Positions 25,342 to 33,636 of a DNA stretch of 50,007 nt are shown here, in pieces. How positions within the stretch are numbered: the first letter of the stretch is position 1; the number at the start of each line of letters is the position of its first letter. Made by a program: the position numbers and the translations under genes. The stretch is from an uncultured Eubacterium sp. (GTDB lineage Bacteria > Bacillota > Clostridia > Lachnospirales > Lachnospiraceae): assembly GCA_910586445.1 (NCBI GenBank), contig CAJUHV010000025.1, forward strand, positions 1 through 50,007. The letters run 5' to 3'. The notes beneath the pieces were generated by a model. It saw only the letters and a list, made by a program, of their open reading frames with translations. It was not told where the DNA came from and did no database searches.

Positions 25342-25653
25342 CTACAAATAAGGGTTCTCCAGTATGAATGTATTTATTTCTCCCGGAACGTCTTTTCGTA
25401 AGATCATGTCAATTACTTCATCAATTTGATCTATGGAATATTCAGTATATAGTGCATATTTACTATACATTTCCAAAGCGCCTGCTCCGCCTAGAATTAC
25501 AACCTGTATAGGTGAACTTTCACATTCACGCAAGGTATTGCTGTCGCCGACAAATAACCGCTGCTGAGTCTTATCATATTTTAGGACAATACTGCCTAGT
25601 TTATAAAAATCTTTAATGACGATGAATCGATCTTTTACTAGTTTGTTCTGCAT
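25342..25653 (-). CDS. Small protein of unknown function (103 aa)
   Basis: A 103-residue soluble protein that I do not recognise. It is supported by a strong ribosome binding site on the minus strand (GGAGGTGTTAC directly before the ATG at 25653) and by a coherent composition: a basic N-terminus (MQNKLVKDRFIVIKDF), a central hydrophobic IQVVILGGAGALEMYSKYAL, and an acidic helix IDQIDEVIDMILRKD. No signal peptide, cysteine set or known DNA-binding motif is visible. It stands alone, facing the PIN-like gene and downstream of the decayed RelA/SpoT-like gene on the same strand. Confidence 0.6.
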   Translation of the reverse strand: MQNKLVKDRFIVIKDFYKLGSIVLKYDKTQQRLFVGDSNTLRECESSPIQVVILGGAGALEMYSKYALYTEYSIDQIDEVIDMILRKDVPGEINTFILENPYL

Positions 25654-25749
25654 GTAACACCTCCATGAAGTCTGATTTTGATTTTATGCATCCGCTGTCA
25701 TATAATATACGTATTCTGGCAAGCAGGCAGTCAGGTACAGTCTTATAAG

Positions 25750-25770
25750 CTAGAGCGTGTTTGAAAAATT
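25750..25770 (+). mobile_element. MITE-A solo terminal repeat
   Basis: CTAGAGCGTGTTTGAAAAAT followed by T is the full left terminal repeat of MITE-A without the rest of the element. The decayed RelA/SpoT-like coding sequence ends here, so the element's insertion and later deletion may have truncated that gene. Confidence 0.75.
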
Positions 25771-26127
25771 AAAATGAAAATCATAATCTGACCATAGCTG
25801 AATTTCAATCTGATAATGAAACTTACATACGGAAATGGTTTGGATACTGGTCGCTATAATCAGTAATTTTCATTCTGATCCCGATCAGGTCATTGAATAC
25901 AGTATTAAAACGCAGGCCTTTATTAATACCTTTCTGGTATTTGCGGATAATGGATTCTCTAGATTTTACTTTCCAAATAAAATATTATGTCTATTATTAA
26001 GATTATTATATATCGGCATTTGAGCAATAGCAATGCATATTTGATAGTTTTTCGTTAAAGCCGATATTCCGCTGACAGAAAATGCATTTCTGAGTGCCTG
26101 CCGGCAAACACGATACGCCTGCCTCAT
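25771..26127 (-). pseudogene. Decayed RelA/SpoT-like (p)ppGpp synthetase remnant
   Basis: The minus strand holds pieces of one protein in different frames. One frame reads KVKSRESIIRKYQKG and then NDLIGIRMKITDYSDQYP, the pattern of RelA/SpoT synthetase domains (R-x-K-S-x-x-S-I-x-x-K and D-L-I-G-I-R). After a stop, another frame continues as FHYQIEIQLWSDYDFHF, like the Q-I-E-x-Q-x-W strand of the same fold. Upstream, an in-frame ATG at 26127 opens a third piece (MRQAYRVCRQALRNAF). Frameshifts and stops show it is not functional as given. The C-terminal end coincides with the MITE-A terminal repeat at 25750-25770. Assignment rests on motif reading alone. Confidence 0.5.
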
Positions 26128-26140
26128 CCCATTAAAAATG

Positions 26141-26170
26141 TTGACATAAAATTCACAAAAGGGTTATAAT
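26141..26170 (+). promoter_or_regulatory. Consensus sigma-A promoter of the sensor-kinase operon
   Basis: TTGACA (26141-26146) and TATAAT (26165-26170), both perfect, are separated by 18 bases. Transcription would start near 26177, giving a leader of about 85 bases before the kinase ATG. Confidence 0.8.
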
Positions 26171-26228
26171 AAACATAATATAATCTAAATACAAGACAAT
26201 TCCTATAAGTATTCTATAATAATAAAAA

Positions 26229-26249
26229 ATGCCGCAGGGACTGCGGCAT
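26229..26249 (+). promoter_or_regulatory. Leader hairpin touching the kinase ribosome binding site
   Basis: ATGCCGCAG pairs perfectly with CTGCGGCAT around GGA. The last paired bases abut GGAG (26250-26253), the ribosome binding site of the kinase. No T run follows, so it is not a terminator. It may stabilise the mRNA or modulate initiation. Confidence 0.5.
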
Positions 26250-26261
26250 GGAGATTTGGGT

Positions 26262-28850
26262 ATGAAAAAGAATAAAAACGGAGCCGGAATAGATAAAAGC
26301 ATTTCGCTGTTTGCTTCTATTATTTTGGTTTTTGGCATTTTAGCGGCGTTTGTATTTTCCGTGGAAAGGAAGATCTCGTCGGAAATGTCGATGTCAGCCA
26401 TTCAGAATCTGAGTGAAAGCCTGGAGCTGATGAAAGGGACGATCGAGGCAATATTGACGAAAGAAGCGGATTTTCAGAAGCTGATCGCGCAGGAGCTTGC
26501 CGCCATTGATGATCCGCAAGATTTTGTACGGTCTTATAATAAGAATCAGTCTATGGTAAAGATGGCGCTGGTGATGACGGGTGAAACGGAGGGCGTTTCA
26601 AATATCGAAGAAGTTTTCCGGCCGGATGAACTGGACTTTTCATCGGGGAAGACAGTGGAGGGCCTGCCGCTTTCACGGTCTTATGTGAATTATATGGGCA
26701 CGTGGGCGTATTCGATGAGCTGTCCGGTAGTCCGGGATGGATGGAATATGGGAACGCTTTATATTGAATATATTTATGATTCGATTGACCGCTCGCTTCC
26801 GACAGGGTTTTACGACGGCCGGGCGATGCTTTATATTATGGATGCAGAGAGTGAAAGGCTGGTGCTGAAGCCGAAGGGAATGGGCCAGCGTGACGCCGGG
26901 CACCTGAATCTGGAGGATTTTTACCGTGCCAATAATATCGTGGAGCCAGACATCCGGGCTGAGGTGGCGGAATGTGTGCAGACAGGCAGAAACGTGCTGT
27001 TTTATCATAAGATCCGCGGGAAAAGCTCACTGAATTATATGTGGGCGATTAACGGCGGAGCGCTTTATCTGATCGGGTATGTGCCGGTTGAGGCGATACA
27101 GCAGGAGGGGCGGACGGTAAACCAGAATATTTTGATTGTAGTAGTCGTAATGCTGGCTGCTTTTTTCTTATGCTGCGCGCTTTATTTTTTGAATCAAAGA
27201 CAGCAGGATAAAATCCGAAAAGAGCGGGAAAAAGAACGGGAGATACATAATCAGCGTCTGGCTGAAGCCCTGCAGTCGGCGCAGATTGCGAGTAATTTAA
27301 AAACAACTTTTTTATCAAATATGTCGCATGATATCCGTACTCCGATGAATGCGGTGCTTGGTTTTACGACGCTGCTTGATAAGGATGCTGAAAATCCGGT
27401 GAAGGTAAGGGAATATACAAAAAAGATTACGGCCTCCGGCCAGCATCTGCTGCATCTGATCAATGATGTATTGGATGTATCGAAAATCGAAAGCGGAAAG
27501 GTTGTGCTTAATATTGAAGAGTTCACGCTGAATGACCTGGTGTCTTCGGTGGACGCGATTATCCGTCCGATGGCGGATGAAAAGAATCAGAATTTTCATG
27601 TAGACATTATAGATGTAAAGCATGAGGATCTGATGGGCGATGAGACGAGGATCAATCAGGTTTTGATTAATCTTTTATCAAATGCGGTCAAGTATACGCC
27701 GCAGGGAGGCAATATCTGGTTCCGCATGATCGGGTGCAGGCAGCGTACCAGCGGGTATGAGCCGATTCGGATTGAAGTAGAGGATGACGGTTATGGCATG
27801 ACCCCGGAATATCTGGAGACTATATTTGAGGCATTTACCAGGGCGGAAAATAGTACGACAAATAAAGTCCAGGGGACAGGGCTCGGCATGGCTATAACCA
27901 AAAATATTATAGAGCTTATGGGAGGTACGATCGAGGTCTCTAGTGAGGTGGATAAAGGGAGCCTGTTTCGGGTAGATATCGAATTCCGCATTCCAGAAAG
28001 ACAGTCGGATCAGCAGTTTTGGGCAGAAAACGGGATTACGAGGATGCTGGTGGCCGGCAGCTGTGCCTCTGCCGGCAGCAATATCGGCTCCTTGATGGAA
28101 GAAACCGGGGTATTGCTGCGTATGGCACATAGTACAAAAGAGGCTGTAGAGATGATCCAAAAGGATCTGGAGGCAGGTGAAGCGCCGTCTATTGTGCTGC
28201 TGGACTGGGAGCTCGTCGAATCAGAAGGCATAGAAGCTGCCAAAAAGGTGCGGGAGGCCGCACCGGCCGGGACGATGCTTTTGTTTCTGGCATCTTATGA
28301 TGCAGATGGGCTGGATCAGACCCTTGAGATGGAATATACAGGAATACTGACAAAACCGTTTTTTATATCTGCTTTTAAGAAAAAGATTGCAGGGGTAAAA
28401 GAAGCGTTTGTGCAGGAGAAAGCAGAAGAGATAGAGGATCTGGTAGATTTAGAGGGGCTGCATTTTCTGGCAGCAGAGGATAATGAAATCAATGCAGAGA
28501 TTTTAAAGGAGATCTTGACCTTTGAAGGGGCTGCTTGTGAGATTGTAGAGAACGGCAGGCTGGCGTTAGAACGGTTTCAAAGCTCTAAGGAAGGGGAGTT
28601 TGACGCGATACTGATGGATGTCCAGATGCCTGTAATGAACGGATATGATGCGACACGGGCAATCCGGGCATTAGACCGCAGTGATGCAAAAGAGATTTTA
28701 ATCGCTGCTATGACGGCCAATGCTTTTGTGGAAGATGAGAGGGACGCTCTGGAGGCGGGCATGGATGTACATATGTCAAAGCCGGTAGATCTGGAGCTGA
28801 TGAAAAAAGTAATCAGGCAGCATCTGAAGGAAAAGAAGGGGGAAAAGTAA
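26262..28850 (+). CDS. Membrane hybrid sensor histidine kinase with two receiver domains
   Basis: An 862-residue protein. A membrane span at about residues 12-35, an extracytoplasmic sensor region (to about 280) and a second span (ILIVVVVMLAAFFLCCALYF) are followed by HisKA with FLSNMSHDIRTPMN (His356), HATPase with NLLSNAVKYTPQGG, DDGYGMTPEYL and GTGLGMAITKNI. A first receiver (about 600-725) keeps Asp648 and the late Lys in LTKPFF but lacks the N-terminal acidic pair, so it is probably degenerate. The last receiver has AAEDNEIN, the phosphoacceptor Asp786 (ILMDVQMPVMNG) and MSKPVD. No separate response regulator follows; a solute-binding lipoprotein gene does, 18 bases on. The start at 26262 follows GGAG at 26250; an ATG at 26229 lies within the hairpin. 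Confidence 0.92.
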   Translation: MKKNKNGAGIDKSISLFASIILVFGILAAFVFSVERKISSEMSMSAIQNLSESLELMKGTIEAILTKEADFQKLIAQELAAIDDPQDFVRSYNKNQSMVKMALVMTGETEGVSNIEEVFRPDELDFSSGKTVEGLPLSRSYVNYMGTWAYSMSCPVVRDGWNMGTLYIEYIYDSIDRSLPTGFYDGRAMLYIMDAESERLVLKPKGMGQRDAGHLNLEDFYRANNIVEPDIRAEVAECVQTGRNVLFYHKIRGKSSLNYMWAINGGALYLIGYVPVEAIQQEGRTVNQNILIVVVVMLAAFFLCCALYFLNQRQQDKIRKEREKEREIHNQRLAEALQSAQIASNLKTTFLSNMSHDIRTPMNAVLGFTTLLDKDAENPVKVREYTKKITASGQHLLHLINDVLDVSKIESGKVVLNIEEFTLNDLVSSVDAIIRPMADEKNQNFHVDIIDVKHEDLMGDETRINQVLINLLSNAVKYTPQGGNIWFRMIGCRQRTSGYEPIRIEVEDDGYGMTPEYLETIFEAFTRAENSTTNKVQGTGLGMAITKNIIELMGGTIEVSSEVDKGSLFRVDIEFRIPERQSDQQFWAENGITRMLVAGSCASAGSNIGSLMEETGVLLRMAHSTKEAVEMIQKDLEAGEAPSIVLLDWELVESEGIEAAKKVREAAPAGTMLLFLASYDADGLDQTLEMEYTGILTKPFFISAFKKKIAGVKEAFVQEKAEEIEDLVDLEGLHFLAAEDNEINAEILKEILTFEGAACEIVENGRLALERFQSSKEGEFDAILMDVQMPVMNGYDATRAIRALDRSDAKEILIAAMTANAFVEDERDALEAGMDVHMSKPVDLELMKKVIRQHLKEKKGEK

Positions 28851-28868
28851 GAAGGGAATCATAAAAAG

Positions 28869-30188
28869 ATGGGAAAGACAGTGAAAAGGCTGCTGGCAGC
28901 CTGTCTGGCAGGGACTGCGGCTTTTGTTATATCAGCATGCGGCAGCGGGGAAATTGATAAAAATTTAATTGTTCAGCAGGAGAGCAGCGAAAAGGTTGTA
29001 AATTTATTCGGGCCGATGGAAAAGACAAATCCAAATGCGGGAAATGTGGCGAGAAATGCATTTGATATCACAGTCAGCATGGCGGAAGAGAAGCTGGATC
29101 TGATCGTAGAGTATAAGACTTATACGGCAGAAAATTATCAGGAAAAAACCTATGATGATGTCACCATTGAACGGGTGCGCAGCAGCATGGATGACTGGTA
29201 TTTATTAAATCCAGATACAATTCAGGTGCTGGGCAGGGAGGGCCTGCTGATGGATCTGTCCGATCTGGAATGTGCCAAAAATCTGAGGGACGTCGTAAAA
29301 ACAGCCAATACTGTAAACGGTAAGCTGGCTGCGATTCCGCAGGAAGTCGTAGCACATGGACTGTTTGTCAATAAAGACATGTTTGACCAGTACAATCTAA
29401 AGCTGCCGGAAACGCCGGAAGACTTCTTAGAATGCTGCAGGGTGTTTAAAGAAAACGGAATAGATACTCCGGTCGGGGCAAACCGCTGGTGGCTGGAAAA
29501 CTTTGTATTTGCGCAGGCGTATGCAGAGCTTTATAACGGCGGTAATACAGAGGCAGAAATAGAAGCGCTTAATAGCGGAGAGAGCAGATACAGCGATTAT
29601 ATGCGTCCGGGATTTGAATTTTTACAGAAGCTGATAGATGAAGGATATATTGATGCGAAGGCAGCGTATACGTATGAGGCGATAGAAGGAGAAGGGCCGG
29701 ATTTTATGGCGCAGAAGACGCCGATTGTAATGGCGTACTGGGGAGCGGCGAATGCGGAAACGGCATATGGAAGGCTCGATTTCAACCTGCAGGTCATCGG
29801 TTTTCCAAGCAGCCTTGGACAGATGCCGGTCATATCGATGACCGGGTATGGAATCAATGCGAATGCAGAACATCTTGAAGATACGATAAATGTTATGGAA
29901 GTGATCTTGTCTGATGAGGCGCTGGCCGCATATGCGCAGAAGAATAAGGTAATATCGCCTTCTAAAAATGTCGAGGTGGACTGTATTCCGGCATTAAAGC
30001 CGCTCAATGACAAGATTAAAGAGGATGTCTATGTCCTGGGGTCAAATGCGGGCATGAATGTGGAGCAGTGGGGAAATACGTGCCTGATTGTGCGCGAGCT
30101 TTTAAATGGTGCCGCTGTGGAGGAATGTATGGCTGAATTTGACCGGCTGCAGGATGAATCGCTGAAAAATTCGCCTGGTCATAAATAG
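28869..30188 (+). CDS. Extracellular solute-binding lipoprotein (ABC family 1), kinase-associated
   Basis: A 439-residue protein with a lipoprotein signal peptide (LLAACLAGTAAFVISACGSG, lipid-modified Cys24) and a periplasmic-binding-fold body: GREGLLMDLSDLE, NGKLAAIPQEVVAHGLFVNKDMFDQYNLK, PETPEDFLECCRVFKENGI, all typical of family-1 sugar-binding proteins. No permease or ATPase genes are adjacent. It lies 18 bases after the hybrid kinase, so it may be the kinase's sugar sensor rather than a transporter part, as with other kinase-linked binding proteins; that role is inferred. Ligand unknown. Confidence 0.88.
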   Translation: MGKTVKRLLAACLAGTAAFVISACGSGEIDKNLIVQQESSEKVVNLFGPMEKTNPNAGNVARNAFDITVSMAEEKLDLIVEYKTYTAENYQEKTYDDVTIERVRSSMDDWYLLNPDTIQVLGREGLLMDLSDLECAKNLRDVVKTANTVNGKLAAIPQEVVAHGLFVNKDMFDQYNLKLPETPEDFLECCRVFKENGIDTPVGANRWWLENFVFAQAYAELYNGGNTEAEIEALNSGESRYSDYMRPGFEFLQKLIDEGYIDAKAAYTYEAIEGEGPDFMAQKTPIVMAYWGAANAETAYGRLDFNLQVIGFPSSLGQMPVISMTGYGINANAEHLEDTINVMEVILSDEALAAYAQKNKVISPSKNVEVDCIPALKPLNDKIKEDVYVLGSNAGMNVEQWGNTCLIVRELLNGAAVEECMAEFDRLQDESLKNSPGHK

Positions 30189-30235
30189 TCTTTTGAATGC
30201 ATAAGCTGGAATAAGAGAAAATTTTCGGAGTATGC

Positions 30236-30928
30236 ATGCAGAGTCAATGCAGGTTTGTAAACGAACCACTGCCGTATGCTTATAAGGCAATGGAGCCGTA
30301 CATCGACATACAGACGATGTATCTACATCACGATAAACATCTGCAGACATATATAGACAGATTAAATGAACTGATTGATAAATGCACAGCGCTGCAGTCG
30401 GCCGTTTATGAGGAAGGTAACGAAAACTGTGGATTTGCGGCGCTGGTACGGATTTTAAAAAATCTGGATTCGCTGCCGGCCCATGTGCGTACAGCGGTAA
30501 AGGATAACGCTGGCGGGGTATTTAACCACTGGTTTTATTTTAACGGGCTGAGTGCAGATCCAAAGGGAAAGCCGCAGGGCGAACTGGCGGATGCAATACA
30601 CTGGCAGTTTGGAGGTTTTGGCCGGTTCCAAAAAGATTTTACAAAAGAAGCCCTGGCAGTATTCGGCTCGGGCTATGCGTGGCTTGTACTGGATGCAGAC
30701 GGAAATCTGCAGATTATAAAAACAGCCAATCAGGATACTCCGGCTGCATTGGGGCTTGTGCCGGTCGCATGTATCGATGTGTGGGAGCATGCGTATTACC
30801 TCAAGCATAAAAACCGCAGGGATCAATACGTGCCGGACTGGTTTTCCGTAGTAAACTGGGACTGGGCATTGTGGTGCTATAAGAATCCTGAGGCTTTTGG
30901 GGGAAATGGTTTTGTAAACACATTTTGA
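30236..30928 (+). CDS. sod: Superoxide dismutase (Fe/Mn family)
   Basis: A 230-residue enzyme that dismutates superoxide. Recognised from LPYAYKAMEPYID, the first metal ligand in MYLHHDKH (His31), GGVFNHWFYFNGL (second His), FGSGYAWLV, and the CIDVWEHAYYLKHKNRRDQYV motif with the remaining Asp and His ligands. Fe and Mn forms cannot be told apart safely. ATG 30236 lies five bases after CGGAG; an ATG four bases earlier is out of frame. A terminator follows at 30959. It may be cotranscribed with the preceding lipoprotein gene (47-base gap) or have its own promoter; none is obvious. Confidence 0.95.
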   Translation: MQSQCRFVNEPLPYAYKAMEPYIDIQTMYLHHDKHLQTYIDRLNELIDKCTALQSAVYEEGNENCGFAALVRILKNLDSLPAHVRTAVKDNAGGVFNHWFYFNGLSADPKGKPQGELADAIHWQFGGFGRFQKDFTKEALAVFGSGYAWLVLDADGNLQIIKTANQDTPAALGLVPVACIDVWEHAYYLKHKNRRDQYVPDWFSVVNWDWALWCYKNPEAFGGNGFVNTF

Positions 30929-30958
30929 GTGCATGGTATGCAGGCATATACTGTAAAA

Positions 30959-30986
30959 GAAGGGGCTGCGGCAGTCCCTTCTTTTT
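30959..30986 (+). terminator. Rho-independent terminator after superoxide dismutase
   Basis: GAAGGGGCTG pairs with CAGTCCCTTC (one G-T pair) around CGG and is followed by TTTTT. It ends the kinase/lipoprotein/SOD unit. Its stem shares CTGCGGCAGTCCC with the end of MITE-B at 33816-33914. Confidence 0.88.
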
Positions 30987-30997
30987 ATAGTAATAGA

Positions 30998-31052
30998 AAG
31001 CCTGCGCAGCGTGCATTCTATTGCAGGTCACGGCAGGAAGCCTGCGCAGCGT
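30998..31052. repeat. Short direct repeat, two copies
   Basis: AAGCCTGCGCAGCGT occurs at 30998-31012 and again at 31038-31052, 40 bases apart, between the SOD terminator and the end of the converging regulator gene. Each copy contains the palindrome TGCGCA. No function is evident. Confidence 0.7.
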
Positions 31053-31055
31053 ATA

Positions 31056-32030
31056 TCAGAGGTACGTCAGGTTCATAATAATTCCCTGCGGGTAGTCCCC
31101 GAATTTTTCTCCGAACAGGTTGAGCCCGCCGGAATGGGCGGCATCTTTTTTGATTTCTATTTTCAATGCTATATATGGCTTTGTGCCCAGGTCTAAGTCC
31201 TTTAATCCCAGCTTTGCGTTTACCAGCTCTCCGTCGAGATAGGCACCTGTATCGCGTACGGCAAATGTTTTTAATACGCCGTACTGCGTGTTTCCGTTCG
31301 GCCAGGTGGGAGGCGTGAGCCTGCCTCTTCTGGAGCCGAAATCTGCTGGTGAGAGATAGGTGGCAATCTCTCTGCCGTTGCAGGAGACAGTAATATCCGA
31401 CGGCCAGTTTTCCAGATAGCCGGGAGCCTCTGAGCAGATTTCCATGCTGAAGGCAATTTCGCCGAGCGTCATCAGAGGATTGTAAATATTTGGAAAGCGG
31501 TATTCGACAAAACCGTTGTTCAGCCAGATTAACTGTGCGCGTGTTCTGGCAGGATCGTAAAATGCCTGGATGGTGTCATAAGCGTTGATCGTGCCGTTTT
31601 CATCTGCCAGGCCGCATGTCGGATGCACCTCGCAGTCGTAATAGTTGCCGATCGGCATTTCCAGCGAGGCTGTCTTATTGGCAGAGTCAATATCCGCGTC
31701 AAAGGTCTCCAGATGGAAAGACTGAATGCTGCACAGGCATACGCGCATGGACCCATGCACGCCGGGCTGTGTCTCTGTTACAATCAGGTGGGCGTCTTCC
31801 AGCGTACGGATATGCAGATTGGCAGAGGAAAGAGGGATCTTTAGGATATCAGCAATTTCCTGCAGGGAGCGGGGCGTGTACTTTAATATGTCCATCATTT
31901 TTAAGCGGACAGGGGAGGACAATGCCTTGCCGATTTTCATAATCAGTTCATGGTGCTGCGGATTGCTCAGATGCACATAGATGTTCCGTTCTCCGATAAT
32001 GCGGACGGATCGTTTTTCTTTTGCGGCCAT
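31056..32030 (-). CDS. ArsR-type winged-helix regulator with large C-terminal domain
   Basis: A 324-residue protein. A winged helix-turn-helix of the ArsR/HTH_20 kind lies at about residues 28-95: IGKALSSPVRLKMMDILKYTP, SLQEIADILKIPLSSANLHIRTLEDAHLI. The remaining 220 residues are beta-rich with several Trp and Tyr (APGYLENWPSDITVSCNGREI, LTPPTWPNGNTQYGVL) and may bind a carbohydrate; I cannot name the family. The gene is divergent from the RbsB-like operon with a shared 414-base region containing two TGTATACAA-type palindromes, so it probably controls that sugar-uptake operon. Start at 32030 on the minus strand with GGAG upstream (read as CTCC at about 32040 on plus). Confidence 0.85.
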   Translation of the reverse strand: MAAKEKRSVRIIGERNIYVHLSNPQHHELIMKIGKALSSPVRLKMMDILKYTPRSLQEIADILKIPLSSANLHIRTLEDAHLIVTETQPGVHGSMRVCLCSIQSFHLETFDADIDSANKTASLEMPIGNYYDCEVHPTCGLADENGTINAYDTIQAFYDPARTRAQLIWLNNGFVEYRFPNIYNPLMTLGEIAFSMEICSEAPGYLENWPSDITVSCNGREIATYLSPADFGSRRGRLTPPTWPNGNTQYGVLKTFAVRDTGAYLDGELVNAKLGLKDLDLGTKPYIALKIEIKKDAAHSGGLNLFGEKFGDYPQGIIMNLTYL

Positions 32031-32444
32031 AGTGTGTGTGCTCCTTTCTTTTACGGATTCAGTAAGTTAGACGCTTTATCGTTCTTCTTTCGCAGAAGCA
32101 GTACCGCAGGCTCTTTGCTTTTCGCACAGGAAGTACTGCAGGCTGCTGTTTTTGTATACAATTTCCACAAACAGATGGCATAATTGTATACAGCCTTTAT
32201 AAAAAGGTTGCTATTTCTTCCGTATCATTCCATGATTTCTATTTTTTCTGTTTTTAAATTGTAACATTTATTTCAATAAAAGTAAAGTAAATAACTATTA
32301 ATGCTAATAAACTACGCTGAAATTAGTGCATATGTAACGAAAGTATGGCTTTGTTGAAAATGTATATTGTCAAAATATATAAAATAATGTATTGTAAAAA
32401 CTGTAATAAACAACCGCGTTTTACAGAAAAGGAGAAACGAAAGA
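32031..32444. other. Divergent control region of the sugar-uptake locus
   Basis: It has no gene. The regulator-proximal part contains an imperfect direct repeat (GCAGTACCGCAGGCT near 32097 and GAAGTACTGCAGGCT near 32130) and the paired operator-like palindromes at 32153-32192; the operon-proximal half is very A+T-rich. Promoters must lie here in both directions, but no hexamer pair is close enough to consensus to place with confidence. Confidence 0.55.
32153..32192. promoter_or_regulatory. Paired palindromic operator-like sites
   Basis: TGTATACAATT (32153-32163) and its exact reverse complement AATTGTATACA (32182-32192) are 18 bases apart, centre to centre 29 bases. Each also contains the self-complementary GTATAC. 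They lie between two divergent genes next to a winged-helix regulator, which makes them good candidates for its binding sites. Confidence 0.6.
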
Positions 32445-33515
32445 ATGAAAAAGAGAATGAAAAAGTTGATGGCACTCATGATGGTAGGGGCAATGGCACT
32501 CTCTTTCGCGGCATGTGGAGATGCAGCTGAGACAGGATCAGATAGTGATGCAGGATCGGATGCAGGATCAGATAGTGATGCAGGATCAGATAAGGACACA
32601 GGATCAGGTGATGCAGGATCTGGTTCGGATGCAGGTGCAGAAAACATATTGGATGGAAAGACGGTAGGTTTTGCGCAGACAGACAGCATGTCTTCCTGGC
32701 GCACGACAGAGACCGATGATATCAAAGAATTTGTAGAAAATGCAGGGGGCAGCTTTATCGTAAAGGATGCAGGCGGCGACATTGCGACACAGGAATCAGA
32801 TATCCGTGATTTAGTGGCAGCCGGCGTGGACTTTTTAGTAGTGGCTCCGCTCGAAGATAACGGGCTGCAGGGTGCGCTGTCGGAGGCTATGGAAAATGAG
32901 ATTCCAGTCATTCTGGTAGACCGCGCGATTGCCGGCGAAGTCGGAACACATTATACGACGGCGATTATGTCGGATTTCGTATGGGAGGGCGAGCAGTGTG
33001 CGAATGCGCTGATGGAGGCACTTCCAGATGGAGGAAATGTCGTAATTATCAACGGAGGCTATGATTCTTCTACATCTACTGACCGCCAGCAGGGATTTGT
33101 GGATGCACTGGATGCAGACAAATATCCGATCGTCGGAGAACAGGACGGCGAATGGCTGATGGACAAGGCGCAGTCTGTGATGGAGAATATTATACAGGCA
33201 CAGGGCGGCGAAAATATAGATGCGGTATTCTGTGTGACGGATGATATGGTTCAGGGTGCCATGAATGCGATCGAAGCAGCAGACTTGAAGCCGGGCGAGG
33301 ATATTCTGACACTCGGCATTGACGGCACGCGCGCAGCATTTGAAGCGATTGAGAGCGGAAAGCAGCTGGCTTCCTGCACATGTACGCCGTATTTTGGAAA
33401 TATTGTAGTAGAAACTATTTCAAAGATTATAAATGGAGAAGAGATTCCAGAACATATTACAAATGAAGATACTCTTTACACAAAAGATAATGTAGATGTA
33501 GAGGTAGGATTCTAA
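32445..33515 (+). CDS. RbsB-like sugar-binding lipoprotein of an ABC importer
   Basis: A 356-residue protein. Lipoprotein signal with lipid-modified Cys24 (ALSFAACGD), then a low-complexity Gly/Ser/Asp/Ala linker at about residues 30-64 that would hold the domain away from the membrane, then the Peripla_BP_4 fold: GKTVGFAQTDSMSSWRTTETDD, LVAAGVDFLVVAPLED, VILVDRAI, GTHYTTAIMSDF, TLGIDGTRAAFEAIESGKQLASCT. These match the ribose/galactose-type binding proteins. It leads the operon with the RbsA- and RbsC-like genes. The sugar is unknown, but the GH2 glycosidase at the end suggests a beta-linked oligosaccharide or a released monosaccharide. AAAGGAGA precedes ATG 32445. Confidence 0.92.
   Translation: MKKRMKKLMALMMVGAMALSFAACGDAAETGSDSDAGSDAGSDSDAGSDKDTGSGDAGSGSDAGAENILDGKTVGFAQTDSMSSWRTTETDDIKEFVENAGGSFIVKDAGGDIATQESDIRDLVAAGVDFLVVAPLEDNGLQGALSEAMENEIPVILVDRAIAGEVGTHYTTAIMSDFVWEGEQCANALMEALPDGGNVVIINGGYDSSTSTDRQQGFVDALDADKYPIVGEQDGEWLMDKAQSVMENIIQAQGGENIDAVFCVTDDMVQGAMNAIEAADLKPGEDILTLGIDGTRAAFEAIESGKQLASCTCTPYFGNIVVETISKIINGEEIPEHITNEDTLYTKDNVDVEVGF
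32529..32640 (+). repeat. Coding minisatellite (Gly/Ser/Asp/Ala linker)
   Basis: Variants of GATGCAGGATCAGATAGT repeat irregularly and encode the linker of the lipoprotein. Repeat number could change by slippage and would vary the linker length in frame, since units are multiples of three. Confidence 0.6.
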
Positions 33516-33516
33516 T

Positions 33517-33636
33517 TCAGATAGGATTCAAATCAGATAGGATTCAAATCAGATAGAATTTAAATCAGATAGAATTTAAATCAGATAGAATTTAAATCAG
33601 ATAGAATTCGAATCAGATAGGATTTAAATCAGACAG
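33517..33636 (+). repeat. 16-bp tandem repeat, seven and a half units
   Basis: Seven full copies of TCAGATAGRATTYRAA (33517-33628) and a partial one follow the stop codon of the lipoprotein gene. The last codons of that gene (GTAGGATTCTAAT) look like a degenerate first unit, so the array probably grew from the gene's 3' end. Units carry no spacers, so it is not a CRISPR array. Confidence 0.9.

Noticed and set aside
25835..26023. Possible 62-residue plus-strand gene
   Set aside because: No ribosome binding site or recognisable product; the minus strand of the same bases shows RelA/SpoT-like motifs, so it is a shadow.
33517..33636. Possible CRISPR array
   Set aside because: Units are 16 bp and directly joined, with no unique spacers and no cas genes nearby; it is a simple tandem repeat.
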